Positions 9,007 to 19,978 of a stretch of 64,000 nucleotides of DNA are shown one piece after another. Source of the DNA: Mesorhizobium waimense (GTDB lineage Bacteria > Pseudomonadota > Alphaproteobacteria > Rhizobiales > Rhizobiaceae); contig NZ_QZWZ01000030.1 of the NCBI RefSeq assembly GCF_003601975.1, positions 1 to 64,000 on the forward strand, given 5' to 3'. Within the stretch, counting starts at the first letter, position 1; every line of letters starts with the position of its first letter. Made by a program: the position numbers and the translations under genes. A model generated the notes under the pieces. That model saw nothing but the letters and a program-made list of their open reading frames with translations, was not told where the DNA came from and made no database searches.

Positions 9007-10025
9007 TTTTCTAGATGATCCAATCAATGCGGGAGCGCTCCTCGATTTCAGGCTACCCGTCATTGTGCCGGTCAGGGTCCTGTCGTGCAAAGCGGGTTTC
9101 TGGCCGTAGCCCGATTTGGAATGGTGGTCGATCGCTGCCTGAAGGTCACTTCCATGCATCGCGCGGACTTGCCAAACAGTCGCTCGCCTGGACCGGCAAC
9201 GTCCAGCGCCGGAACTCGACGGCGCGATGTGCTCATCTGCCGAAGGACACCGAAACAGTCGCGACGGTCATCAAGCGCGCGAGGTCCGCTCGTGGCCGGA
9301 TCGGGTGGCAAGGCCGCGGCCTCGTCGACCGAGTCCCACATCGACGACCTGGTCGGCACACCAGCTCCTTGTCAAGGCGATCCTGCAAACCCCAACTGCC
9401 AAAGCGAAGTCTCCTATGCTTTATGGTAAGCATATAGGACCTCAGCGCGCCGCGCGGCAGCCGGTCGGCCAAGGGTAGCCGGGTCAAATTGCAAACTTGG
9501 CTGCTGTGGCTGTGGTGGAGAGGAGATGGCCGGCTTGGGCAACTTTAAGAGGCCAGTCGGCGTTCGGCTGACCTGTCTCAGCGCCGCGCCTATCTCTCGA
9601 TGTCAACGATGCGGCAACTATCCTGCTCCGGGAGAGCGACAATGAGTCGCGATGGACGCTTGTCTGCCGGTGTTGCCTGGCAAGGCACATCCAGCTTCTG
9701 CTCGAGGAGCGTTCATCGCATCCACATTCGAGGCCCAGATTCTGCGCTGCGATTGAGAGCTGGCCCGCTGTGAAGTCGCGCGGGGCCAGTACGCTGATAC
9801 TGCCTCATCCAAAGGCTGGTGGATTATCCGACACACCGACAAGCTGATGCCCCTGGTGAGAATACCGGGGGAAAAGGTCGGAGAGGCGGCCCGTAGCTAT
9901 CTGGCCCCGCGCCATCGAGACTGGGTCCGGCTGAAGGCTCCGCCGGCGGCGGGCTTGCAGCAAACCCTTGTAGAAGAGGGTAAGATAAACTAAGTTCATC
10001 GGACTAAGGTCAAATGGTGAACCAC
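9007..10025. other. One-kilobase stretch of degraded DNA
   Basis: No convincing gene is seen. A short open tail at about 9776-9993 (ending LQQTLVEEGKIN before a TAA) could be the 3' end of a lost gene, but I do not recognise it. No RNA gene, terminator or repeat was found. Confidence 0.4.
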
Positions 10026-10270
10026 ATGCAGACGGTTAACATCCACGAGGCGAAACCCATCTCTCTCGTCTGGTCGGCAAGGCGGCCAAAGGCGAGCCTT
10101 TTATCATTGCCAAATCCGGCAGGCCCCTTGTCAAGGTTGTCCCGATCGATCAGCCCGACGCTGGCGCGATACGGCGGATCGGGTTTATGGCCGGTGCATT
10201 CTCGGTTCCCGAAGACTTCGACCGCATGGGCAGCGAGGAAATCGAAAAGCTGTTCGACGGTGACGCGTGA
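10026..10270 (+). pseudogene. Phd-type antitoxin gene, frameshifted
   Basis: The reading MQTVNIHEAK shifts after the AAA codon near 10055 (one A missing from a run), then continues as HLSRLVGKAAKGEPFIIAKS and RPLVKVVPIDQP to the TGA at 10268. This is a Phd/YefM-like antitoxin for the adjoining PIN toxin. Its stop overlaps the toxin GTG (GTGA), the classical coupled arrangement. Confidence 0.75.
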
Positions 10271-10651
10271 AGCCGTTGCTGGACATACATCATCTGTTGT
10301 GGGCGGCAGGTGAACCGGATCGGCTCCCGCTAGAGGCGATAGCCGAGATTGAGAACCCAGACAACGAGCTGCTGTTCAGTGCTGCCAGCCTCTGGGAAGT
10401 CGCCATCAAGCGAAGTCTCGGCCGTTCGGATTTTACCGTCGATCCGCGCCTGCTGCGGCGAGGATTGTTCGACAATGGCTATCATGAACTGCCGATCACC
10501 AGCGAGCATGCAGTCGCGGTCGATGGACTTCCGTCGATCCATAGATCCGTTCGATCGTATCCTGATCGCTCAGTCCATCGTGGAAGGCATCACGCTGATT
10601 ACGGTCGACGATCTCGTGGCGCGCTATCCGGGCCCGGTTCGGCGTCTCTGA
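10267..10651 (+). pseudogene. PIN-domain toxin (VapC-like), frameshifted
   Basis: The toxin begins at GTG 10267 and reads as a PIN domain of the type with IHHLLWAAGEPDRLP and FSAASLWEVAIKRSLG. One base is missing near 10541; the remaining active-site part (DPFDRILIAQSIVEG, then LITVDDLVARYPG) continues in another frame to the stop at 10651. The truncated product lacks the third acidic block and should be inactive, which fits its antitoxin also being broken. Confidence 0.78.
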
Positions 10652-10887
10652 AAGGCTACGCCGCAAGCCGGCTCACCAATCACCACGATACATGATGGCC
10701 GTTCATAAATCCTCCGCACCAATGCGCTACGTCTCCCGGCTTCCCGGCGGTTCCGACCAACGGAAGAGATTTGGCGCGTCAAACTCCAAGCCAGGCGCAG
10801 GAACTCCGACAATCCTGATCTAAGAAACGCTGCCGACCCGCCGGACACTGAAGGGCAATTGATATTGCGAGCCTGGAGCAACGAGGC

Positions 10888-11824
10888 ATGAGAACGCTGG
10901 TTATTGGGGGATCCGGATTTGTCGGACACGCGGTGGTGCGTGCCTTGGTCGCCGAAGGGCACGCGGTGAGCGTGCTCAATCGGGGTACTCGCCCGCTCAT
11001 CGGAGTCGAACAGCTGATCCCGACCGCAACGACGCCAAAGCCGTCACGAGCGCCATACTCGACCGGGAGTTCGACTGTGTCATCGACACCAACGCTTATA
11101 CCGGCGAGCAGGCTCGCATCATGGTGACGGCTTTGGCCGGCGGGTCACGCGGGCGGCAGTCATCTCGAGCGCCGCAGTTTATTCCGATGGGGCGGCGACC
11201 CCAGCGCGGGAAATCGACTTGGCAGGTGGCGGGTCAGCCTGGGCCGAGTACGGGCGCGGCAAGGTCGAGGCAAGGTCGAGGTTGAAAAGGTCTATCGCGA
11301 GGCGAGCTTTCCCGTTTGCGCTACGTATCGCCCACCTTACATATTCGGCCCCAACAACGATCTCAATCGCGAAAGCTGGTTTTTCCGACGCATCCGGCAT
11401 GGGCGCCCGGTTCTGGTCAGCGCGGTTTATCAGTTTCTGCATGAAGACGATCTGGGCGCGGTCATCACGACCTGGTTTCCAAGGATGCACTCGGGCCGAT
11501 TTTCGCTGCCTACAATCTCGCCGATCCGGAGTTGGTGACATCGGCCGGGCTGACCGTACTTCTGGCGCGTGTCGCGGGCCGAGAGTCGAGATGCATTGCG
11601 TCGGCTCGGCGGCTGGCGAGCGAAGGCCAAGAGCCTGGTTTCCTTTTCGCAATATCGACTGCGCGGTCGACCCGAGCCGCTTTATGAATGCCTACGGGTG
11701 GTCTGCGGCGGCACCGCTGGAGCACCGGTTTGCCGACGTCTTATCGGCGCTCGAGCGCCGTGGCGCGCTGGCACAGAACGACTGGACGCCGCTTGAGGCG
11801 GACTTGTTGGAAATCTTGTCCTGA
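10888..11824 (+). pseudogene. NAD-dependent epimerase/dehydratase (SDR), multiple frameshifts
   Basis: The ATG at 10888 opens an extended short-chain dehydrogenase: RTLVIGGSGFVGHAVVRAL is a Rossmann GxxGxxG motif. Later pieces in different frames include DCVIDTNAYTGEQA, SSAAVYSD, YRPPYIFGPNND and a C-terminus ADVLSALERRGALAQNDWTP ending at the TGA at 11822-11824. At least three indels are needed, one an 11-bp tandem duplication at 11260-11281. The original role was probably nucleotide-sugar modification, which I infer only from the fold. Confidence 0.75.
11260..11281 (+). repeat. 11-bp tandem duplication inside epimerase pseudogene
   Basis: CAAGGTCGAGG occurs twice without a gap. An 11-base insertion shifts the reading frame and is one of the lesions of the epimerase gene. 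The look is of replication slippage. Confidence 0.9.
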
Positions 11825-12989
11825 GATTGCGATCTATTGCCAGCAGTTGGACGGAGGAACCGTGACGCGGATGCCGGTCCCTCCGCCATAGCACTCAGTT
11901 GCGCTGACGCTGCAGGCAATCACGACGTCGGCGCAATCACCACGGGCCTCAAGCACCGACAGCCCTTCCTCGACTCCCGTCACATTGACGGCGACATTCC
12001 CGGTGTCAAAAAAACGCGGATCCCTGCGCCTATGTCCTCGCGCGCGTCTGGTACGCCAGAACCCATGCGAACTCGCACAGCGCCTACAGGCTGACACTCA
12101 CACCGACGGCCGTCGCTAGCAGTCTGCTGCTGACCGCTCCTTGTCATTGATTCCACATAGGCGCACAGCAGCACGTTTGGGTCAGCGGCCCCCGGCCGCA
12201 GCGCTATCCTCGATGGCGGCTGGCACCTTTTGCGCCGCCGTTCCAGCCGGCGGATCGTCCTCGGTCCTCAAGTCCAACTGCCCCCAGATCGACGTCTTCC
12301 GTGGGCCGGATTTCGGCTTCCGTGAGGGTTTGACCTCGATGATGAACGGTTTGTCTGGTTGCGCATTGATCCTCCAGCCGATTCGCGGCGCAACGATACT
12401 TCGCTTATCGGCAGAGGCAACTGTGCCGGGCATTGGGAAGTGGCTCATGAGACATACCCAGCAAGGTCCGGTGGCTCAGGTGCCGCGACCCTATATCCGC
12501 GAATGCGGAGCGCCCGGCCAGAGCCGCCAATCACATTGCCATTCCTTAGGTTACATGAAACAAAAGAGCCGCCCGAAGGCGGCAAGATTGGGAGTGCCCG
12601 AATCTGCAATGGGATGGACGATCCAGGACGGGCCAAGCTTACCTTACGTCAGCGCAATTGCAATCGGTGCGCCGCCAGCCTTCCTGTTTACGGAATATTA
12701 GGCCTGTTTTCGCATCATCGATCCGGGCGGCTGAGTAGTGCGTTCCGCCCGCACCCCATTTCAGTCATGGGGCTGCCAAGCCGCCGGGTGGCGCGGTTTG
12801 CTGCTTCGCAGACGCGCCGTTTTTCGACCGATCTGTGACGCCAGACCTTTCGGTGATCTCGGTCTTGAGCTGACCGGCAGCTACGGGCTCGCCGAACGAT
12901 GGCCGCTGCTGGCGCTGCGGTCGCCTCGGCGGCAATAGGACAGCCGGCCCAATCATCATACCGGCTGTCTGCAATCGCCTCATGAGCGT
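11825..12989. other. Long stretch with little coding signal
   Basis: About 1.16 kb between the epimerase relic and the groESL promoter. Apart from one weak candidate at 12182-12448 on the minus strand, no gene, RNA or repeat is supported. Confidence 0.4.
12182..12448 (-). CDS. Hypothetical protein, weak candidate
   Basis: An 88-residue open frame beginning MSHFPMPGTV and containing a basic centre (VKPSRKPKSGPRKTS). I recognise no domain. It lacks a good ribosome binding site. It is listed because it is the only plausible frame in a long empty region. Confidence 0.25.
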   Translation of the reverse strand: MSHFPMPGTVASADKRSIVAPRIGWRINAQPDKPFIIEVKPSRKPKSGPRKTSIWGQLDLRTEDDPPAGTAAQKVPAAIEDSAAAGGR

Positions 12990-13019
12990 CTTGACTCTCC
13001 TATGCCAGGAGCCTATCCC
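12990..13019 (+). promoter_or_regulatory. groESL promoter
   Basis: CTTGAC at 12990-12995 and CTATCC at 13013-13018 lie 17 bases apart in the spacing of the alphaproteobacterial housekeeping consensus (CTTGAC-N17-CTATAT). The CIRCE operator follows nine bases later, so repressor bound there would block initiation or elongation. Confidence 0.7.
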
Positions 13020-13027
13020 CCGCGGTG

Positions 13028-13054
13028 TTAGCACTCGCCATTGGTGAGTGCTAA
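13028..13054 (+). promoter_or_regulatory. CIRCE operator (HrcA site)
   Basis: An exact match to the CIRCE consensus: TTAGCACTC (13028-13036), nine-base spacer, GAGTGCTAA (13046-13054). HrcA binds CIRCE to repress groESL until heat shock. The hrcA gene is not in this window, so the chromosome would supply the repressor. Confidence 0.96.
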
Positions 13055-13140
13055 CCAAGGGTCCGGCGCTGCCGGGCTTGTTTGTCCGGCTTCGCCGGAC
13101 GGAGGAACAGTTCTCACCGTTCTCATTCGAGGAAGAAAAA

Positions 13141-13437
13141 ATGGCAAAGTCGAAGTTCCGCCCGCTTCATGACCGCGTGGTCGTTCGCCGGGTTGAATCC
13201 GAATCCAAGACCGCTGGCGGGATCATCATCCCGGATACGGCGAAGGAAAAGCCGCAGGAAGGCGAGATCATCGCCGTCGGTTCCGGCGCCCGCGACGAAG
13301 CCGGCAAGCTCGTCCCCCTGGACGTCAAGGCTGGCGACCGCATTCTGTTCGGCAAGTGGTCGGGCACCGAAGTCAAGCTCAATGGCGAAGACCTTCTGAT
13401 CATGAAGGAATCCGACATCATGGGTATCATCGGCTGA
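13141..13437 (+). CDS. groES: Co-chaperonin GroES
   Basis: A 98-residue GroES: FRPLHDRVVVRRV at the N-terminus, mobile loop around ESESKTAGGIIIPDTAKEK, and dome residues VGSGARDEAG. It caps GroEL to enclose folding substrates. The ATG at 13141 follows GAGGAAGAAAA; upstream in-frame codons overlap the leader and are not used. groEL starts 62 bases downstream in the same operon, controlled by the CIRCE site. Confidence 0.97.
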   Translation: MAKSKFRPLHDRVVVRRVESESKTAGGIIIPDTAKEKPQEGEIIAVGSGARDEAGKLVPLDVKAGDRILFGKWSGTEVKLNGEDLLIMKESDIMGIIG

Positions 13438-13499
13438 ATATCGGCCTCACCGTCATCTAAATCTGCGGGCTCGATCGAAGCCCCTGCCAGGAGCTAAAC

Positions 13500-15143
<1,644 letters not shown>

Positions 15144-15232
15144 TTGACGAATGATCCCGAAAAGTTGCAGACCTTTTGGATAAGATCAGTCGTAATGAGA
15201 ACTCCATAAAGCACGCCCATCAACTGACAATG

Positions 15233-15256
15233 CTCAAGCCCGCAAGCGGGCTTGAG
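15233..15256. repeat. Perfect hairpin downstream of groEL
   Basis: CTCAAGCCCGC and its exact complement are separated by two bases, an 11-bp stem. No T-run follows, so by itself it is not a standard terminator; it may protect the mRNA 3' end. Just after it (about 15262-15276) GGCATGGATTTCTAATC closely repeats the groEL 3' end, a short duplication. Confidence 0.7.
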
Positions 15257-15306
15257 GGGCGGCATGGATTTCTAATCCAACCCATTCGGCCTTCAGATAC
15301 GAAACA

Positions 15307-15332
15307 GGGTGGCAGCGATGCCGCCCTTTTTT
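15307..15332 (+). terminator. groESL intrinsic terminator
   Basis: Stem GGGTGGC (15307-15313) pairs with GCCGCCC (15320-15326) with one G-T wobble, a six-base loop, and is followed directly by TTTTTT. This is a strong rho-independent terminator 164 bases after the groEL stop. Confidence 0.85.
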
Positions 15333-15689
15333 CGTTCTGCAAGGCCCATGCCGCGCGATGCTGCGTCGAGCGGCCCCTGTCAGCTAGCGCCAGCTTGGCA
15401 CCGAAGCGTGACGAAGGCGCCGAACACGCCGTGAATGACGAAACCGAGAGCGGATTTCCTTCATGCAGGATTTCTGCCCACGCGACCGCGCTCCAAGTCG
15501 CTCAACTGATCGAACCAGGCCTTGTCCATAACACCGACGAAGAGACGGGCCCATGGCCCAACCTCTCAGCTCCGCCCTGTTTTGAAGCGCCGACCTCCTG
15601 GCGCTCCACATGGCCAGCTCCGCAGTCCGCGAACCAACCACTGCGGAGCACAATTTCCATGTCGTCGCCCTCGCCCCGTTCCGTTTCAT

Positions 15690-16075
15690 CAGGCCATCAG
15701 GCGCTCGCGCGGCGGCCGCGACCAAATTCCACGCTGACGGACTGTCTGTCGTTCCATCGCCTTCAAGCTCATCGGCGGCCAGGTCGCTGATTGGAAGGGG
15801 AGCCCAGCCACTGAAACGTCTGCCACACACCCGGATACTGCAGGCCGACAAGCGTTATGATTCGGACGCGACCCGCCGCCTGATCGAAGCCCGCGGCCAT
15901 CCCGCCAAAGGCGGCCGGCGATGGCAGAACTGCCTCTCGCCTGTCCTCTACCACGACCGAAACGCCGTCGAACGCATGTTCTGCCGGCTCATCGCGATAC
16001 GATGCGAGCCTCTTGCCGTCAAATTCCCCAGCGGCGGTCTGCACCGCCGCGATCGTCGGCCATTGGTTATGAGTC
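15690..16075 (+). pseudogene. IS5-family transposase remnant
   Basis: Pieces in different frames match the C-terminal part of IS5-group transposases: RRSRGGR with TKFHADG, FKLIGGQVADWK, then ILQADKRYDSDATRRLIEAR and LYHDRNAVERMFCRL, the last two holding the second Asp and the catalytic Glu. The N-terminal half, ends and frame are lost. It lies directly upstream of the nod box, so mobile DNA may have shaped this junction. Confidence 0.75.
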
Positions 16076-16114
16076 CGAGCCCTGGATCTAGGCCCTGAAA
16101 CCCGTCTGAACCTA

Positions 16115-16161
16115 TCAGCGAAGTGGATGACGACCATAATTACAATCAATTTTACCGATGT
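16115..16161 (+). promoter_or_regulatory. nod box (NodD-binding site)
   Basis: The 3' block ACAATCAATTTTACC (16143-16157) matches the nod-box consensus exactly and the 5' part keeps ATC (16115), GATGA (16127-16131) and AT in register over 47 bases. NodD, a LysR-type activator responding to legume flavonoids, binds such sites. It ends 98 bases before the glmS-type gene, which is therefore predicted to be flavonoid-inducible. Confidence 0.82.
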
Positions 16162-16259
16162 TCCGGAGCCTAATATGTACGATCCTGAATGAAAGCCTCC
16201 CGTGCCGTCCTCGTGATTAATGCATCGTTGGCTGACCGGTTGGACCTTCGGAGAAGAAC

Positions 16260-18083
16260 ATGTGCGGGATTGTCGGCATCATTGGACGACAGCCGGTATC
16301 GTATCGATTGGTCGACGCATTGAAGCGTTTGGAATATCGCGGCTATGATTCGGCCGGCGTTGCGACGATCACCGGGGGTGCCTTGCAGCGCCGGCGCGCT
16401 GAAGGCAAGCTCGTCAATCTCGAGACGAGACTGAAGGAAGAGCCGCTGAGCGGCACAATCGGCATCGGCCATACCCGTTGGGCAACCCATGGGGCGCCGA
16501 CGGAACGCAATGCGCACCCGCACTTTACCGATGGTGTGGCCGTCGTCCATAACGGCATCATCGAGAATTTCGCCGAGCTGAAAGACGAATTGGCGGCAGC
16601 TGGAGCGGAGTTCCAGACCGACACCGACACCGAGGTCATCGGGTATCTGTTGGCGAAGCACCGTCGGGAGGGCATGAATCGACGTGAAGCGATGCATGCC
16701 ATGCTGAAACGCCTCAGGGGTGCCTATGCGCTCGCCATTCTCTTCGTGGATGATCCGTCGACCATCATGACGGCGCGCAACGGACCACCGCTGGCGATCG
16801 GTCACGGTGACGGCGAGATGTTCCTGGGCTCCGACGCAATTGCGCTTGCTCCCTTCACGAATGAAATCACCTATCTCGCCGATGGCGACTGGGCCGTCGT
16901 TGGCAGGACCGGCGCCCAGATCTTCGACTTCGACGCCCATCCCGTCGAGCGTCCGCGCCAGACCTCCATAGCCGTGGCCTATCTGGCCAACAAGGGCAAC
17001 CATCGCCACTTCATGGAGAAGGAAATCTACGAGCAGCCCGAGGTCACCGCCCATGCGCTGGGTCATTATATCGACTTCACACAGAATCGCGTCGACACGG
17101 TTTCCGGTATCGATTTCGCCAGGATTCCGAGCCTCGCGATCGCTGCCTGCGGCACGGCCTATCTCGCCGGATTGATCGGAAAATACTGGTTCGAGCGCTA
17201 TGCGCGCCTGCCTGTCGAAATCGATGTCGCGTCCGAATTCCGCTACCGCGAGATCCCGTTGTCGCCGCGGTCGGCGGCTCTTTTCATTTCGCAGTCTGGC
17301 GAAACCGCCGATACGCTGGCATCGCTAAGATACTGTAAGGGGCTTGGGCTGAAAACTGGCGCAGTCGTCAATGTCGGCGACTCGACCATCGCTCGAGAGG
17401 CCGATGCGGTCTTCCCCATTCTGGCCGGCCCGGAGATCGGCGTCGCCTCCACCAAGGCCTTCACCTGCCAGCTTGCCGTTCTTGCCGCACTCGCCGTCGG
17501 TGCCGCCCGCGCGCGCGGAACCTTATCCGAAGACGAGGTGCAGGCGCTCGTCAAGAGCCTTGCCGAAATGCCGCGGCTCATGGGCCAGGTACTGAACAGC
17601 ATCCAGGCGGAGATCGAGCTCCTGGCGCGCGAACTGTCAAAGTCTCATGACGTGCTTTATCTCGGCCGTGGCACCAGTTTCCCTCTGGCCATGGAAGGCG
17701 CACTGAAACTCAAGGAGATTTCCTACATCCACGCCGAGGGTTATGCGGCGGGCGAATTGAAGCATGGTCCGATCGCTTTGATAGATGAGAACACGCCTGT
17801 GATCGTCATCGCGCCACATGATCGCTTTTTCGACAAGACTGTATCCAACATGCAGGAAGTCGCCGCCCGTGGCGGGCGGATCATCCTCATCACCGATGAG
17901 CAAGGCGCAGCCGCATCGAAACTCGACGCATCGCACACTATCGTGCTGCCGGCCGTCGACGAGATTATCGCGCCGATGATCTTCTCGTTGCCGATACAGC
18001 TTCTTGCCTACAACACGGCGGTCTTCATGGGCACAGACGTCGACCAGCCGCGAAATCTCGCAAAATCGGTCACCGTCGAATGA
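16260..18083 (+). CDS. nodM: Glucosamine-6-phosphate synthase, symbiotic copy (NodM)
   Basis: A 607-residue glutamine:fructose-6-phosphate amidotransferase. MCGIVGIIG places the N-terminal nucleophile Cys after Met removal; the glutaminase domain includes GIGHTRWATHG and VVHNGIIENF, followed by two SIS sugar-isomerase domains (ISQSGETADT near 345-355; YLGRGTSFPLAMEGALKLKE near 465-485) and the usual C-terminal KSVTVE. It makes glucosamine-6-phosphate for UDP-GlcNAc and Nod-factor chitin backbones. The nod box upstream is why I prefer nodM to the housekeeping glmS name. No downstream gene follows in the same direction. Confidence 0.93.
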   Translation: MCGIVGIIGRQPVSYRLVDALKRLEYRGYDSAGVATITGGALQRRRAEGKLVNLETRLKEEPLSGTIGIGHTRWATHGAPTERNAHPHFTDGVAVVHNGIIENFAELKDELAAAGAEFQTDTDTEVIGYLLAKHRREGMNRREAMHAMLKRLRGAYALAILFVDDPSTIMTARNGPPLAIGHGDGEMFLGSDAIALAPFTNEITYLADGDWAVVGRTGAQIFDFDAHPVERPRQTSIAVAYLANKGNHRHFMEKEIYEQPEVTAHALGHYIDFTQNRVDTVSGIDFARIPSLAIAACGTAYLAGLIGKYWFERYARLPVEIDVASEFRYREIPLSPRSAALFISQSGETADTLASLRYCKGLGLKTGAVVNVGDSTIAREADAVFPILAGPEIGVASTKAFTCQLAVLAALAVGAARARGTLSEDEVQALVKSLAEMPRLMGQVLNSIQAEIELLARELSKSHDVLYLGRGTSFPLAMEGALKLKEISYIHAEGYAAGELKHGPIALIDENTPVIVIAPHDRFFDKTVSNMQEVAARGGRIILITDEQGAAASKLDASHTIVLPAVDEIIAPMIFSLPIQLLAYNTAVFMGTDVDQPRNLAKSVTVE

Positions 18084-18439
18084 ATATGACGCCTTGATGG
18101 GGGCAAGGGCTTGTCCATGGGAAACACCAGACATCTTCGGCGAATGTTCTGAAATATGCTGATCGGCAAGGACGAGCCCCCAGGATACGTCCCGATCCAC
18201 GAAGTCCAGACATCACACCTAAAGAAGCTTCCACCGTCAAAGCAAACATCGTCCTGCAGCGAATGCCACAACACGCGATCGCGGATCAGTCCGGGGGGCG
18301 AATATTGATCTGCCTCTGCCGGCGCCTGCCGCGTCTGGCAAGAAAAGACCAATCGCTTGCCGCACGTCAGAAGGGGGTGATGCATTTCCCAGCAGGAGGG
18401 TTTCGTTTCGGCCTGTAGGAGCCATCGAAAATCAATTGG
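18084..18439. other. No gene seen downstream of nodM
   Basis: About 350 bases between the nodM stop and the nadB fragment. No frame has domain matches and no clear terminator hairpin was found. Confidence 0.35.
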
Positions 18440-18830
18440 TGCCATGCCTTCGCCGCGCACCGCCTCGCTCACCAGCGGCATCGGGCGCCTTGGGCCCTCG
18501 AGCGCGGTCGGATGGAATTGCACGAACTCCAGATCGGCGAGCTCCGCGCCGGCCAGGGCGGCGAGCGCCAGGCCGTGTCCCCTGAGCCGACAGGATTCGT
18601 CGTATCGCTAAACAGGCCGCCGATGCCGCCGGTCGCGAGCACCACGCATCGCGTCGGCAGTGCGAAGGCGCCTGTATGTCGGGCCGCCAACACGCCCACA
18701 AATGCCGCCCTCCGCTACGACGAGGCGAAGGGCTGTCACGCCTTCCCGGATAGTGATCGAACGTGTCCGTCGAACCGCGGCGAGGAGCGTGCGGAACAAC
18801 TCGCGGCGGGTGGCGTGCACGATCCGGCGG
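18440..18830 (-). pseudogene. nadB fragment retaining the capping-domain motif
   Basis: The minus strand reads LEFVQFHPTALEGPRRPMPL then VSEAVRGEGM, and further upstream segments ATGGIGGLFSDTTNP and the RTLLAAVRRTRS block. It is a near copy of the middle of the nadB at 21655-23109, with small indels, but it contains the EAVRGEG segment that the longer copy lacks. It is fused at about 18830 to an nrtR fragment. It is a relic of a duplicated nrtR-nadAB segment. Confidence 0.85.
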
Positions 18831-18970
18831 CGCCCATTCGATCAGGCGGGGCGCAGAACATCCAGCACCACCGGCGGCGTGCCGGAGCGATGGTCCTCCC
18901 ACGGGAAGTAATCGTACCAGCTCCCCCAGCAGGGCTTGGCCGAGTCACTGGCATATTCTTGCCGGGTGCT
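18831..18970 (-). pseudogene. nrtR fragment fused to nadB fragment
   Basis: This is almost identical to 24660-24795 within nrtR; both copies encode CCWGSWYDYFPWEDHRSGTP-like residues (here C-W-G-S-W-Y-D-Y-F-P-W-E-D-H). The join to nadB DNA at about 18830 skips the rest of nrtR and all of nadA. Identity ends near 18970. It shows that a duplicated nad segment suffered an internal deletion. Confidence 0.82.
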
Positions 18971-19059
18971 GCTCGGCGCTTTTACGCTCGCACCATGGCG
19001 CCGGCGAACTATGACGCATTGCCGCCGAGGCTGCTCGTCCAGCAAAAGCGTGATAAGCC

Positions 19060-19410
19060 CTAATGGGCAACCTCATCGGGACCGAAAAGAGCGCTAAACC
19101 GGCGGGCTAGATCAATCCAGGGTGCCGCGTCGCCGGTCTCTGAAGCTATGCGAACGACCGCCGCCAGATAATCGGTAAAAGCCTTCAGTCTTACGGCGCC
19201 TTGCTCAGAGAGGTAGCCAACGGCGTTAAGCCGCTGGTGAACGGCAGCGAGCATGTGTTGCACCAACAACAGGGTGGATGGGCAAGGGCAATCGCTCTCA
19301 GTCACGAGGCGCTTGCACTCGCTGCAAATCGGCGGAATGTCCTCTAAGGCTAGGTCGCCGGAAAGACGTTGTATGAGATTGTCAGTGGCGTACGCCAAAT
19401 TCGCTCGCAT
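19060..19410 (-). CDS. Hypothetical protein downstream of pyrE
   Basis: A 116-residue protein overlapping the pyrE 3' end by 29 bases on the same strand, suggesting translational coupling. It contains CSECKRLVTESDCPCPS (about residues 28-45), a Cys-rich patch that could bind metal, then helices. I do not recognise the family. The frame is open and ends FSALFGPDEVAH. Confidence 0.55.
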   Translation of the reverse strand: MRANLAYATDNLIQRLSGDLALEDIPPICSECKRLVTESDCPCPSTLLLVQHMLAAVHQRLNAVGYLSEQGAVRLKAFTDYLAAVVRIASETGDAAPWIDLARRFSALFGPDEVAH

Positions 19411-19978
19411 GCAGCACGGAATGCAGCGTTACACCATGTTGGGCTAGCAGCGCCGAAGCTCCCTCGTCGCGGTCCACGAGGCAAGCAGCGTCACGCACAA
19501 TGCCCCCGACGTGGCGGACCTCTTCAATCGCCTTCAATATCGACTTGCCGCTTGTGGCAACGTCGTCAACGATCAGGACGACTTTTCCCTTGAGATCTTC
19601 TTTGGGGCCAAGGCCTTCAATCACGTCCCTTGTGCCGTGAGCCTTGGGAGCCTTGCGAACGAAGATCGTGTTTATGGGTTTGTTCATGACCGAGCTGACA
19701 GCCGCCATTGATCCGATTACGGGAACCGCGCCCATTTCAAGGCCGCCGACGTACTCTGCTTTCGTTTGCTCAACGATCTTTAGGAACTCAAGTGCGGCAA
19801 GTTGCGCGCCTCGCGCCACCATCATAGTAGGCTTCATATTGAAATAGATGTCGCTCTCTATGCCCGACGAGAGCGTGTAGCGTCCGTATCGATAAGAGCG
19901 CTCACGGACAATCTCGCGGAGTTCGTCCTTGCCGTGTTGGCCGGAATCAACTGGTCTGAATTTTGCCAGTGCCGCCAT
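19382..19978 (-). CDS. pyrE: Orotate phosphoribosyltransferase
   Basis: A 198-residue PyrE that converts orotate and PRPP to OMP in pyrimidine synthesis. The PRPP-binding signature VVLIVDDVATSGKS lies at about residues 130-143, preceded by the type I PRTase hood and the catalytic loop FVRKAPKAHGT. The chromosome presumably carries another pyrE, so this is an accessory copy. It overlaps a small downstream gene. The start ATG at 19978 lacks a strong ribosome binding site; an internal start is possible. Confidence 0.88.
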   Translation of the reverse strand: MAALAKFRPVDSGQHGKDELREIVRERSYRYGRYTLSSGIESDIYFNMKPTMMVARGAQLAALEFLKIVEQTKAEYVGGLEMGAVPVIGSMAAVSSVMNKPINTIFVRKAPKAHGTRDVIEGLGPKEDLKGKVVLIVDDVATSGKSILKAIEEVRHVGGIVRDAACLVDRDEGASALLAQHGVTLHSVLHASEFGVRH

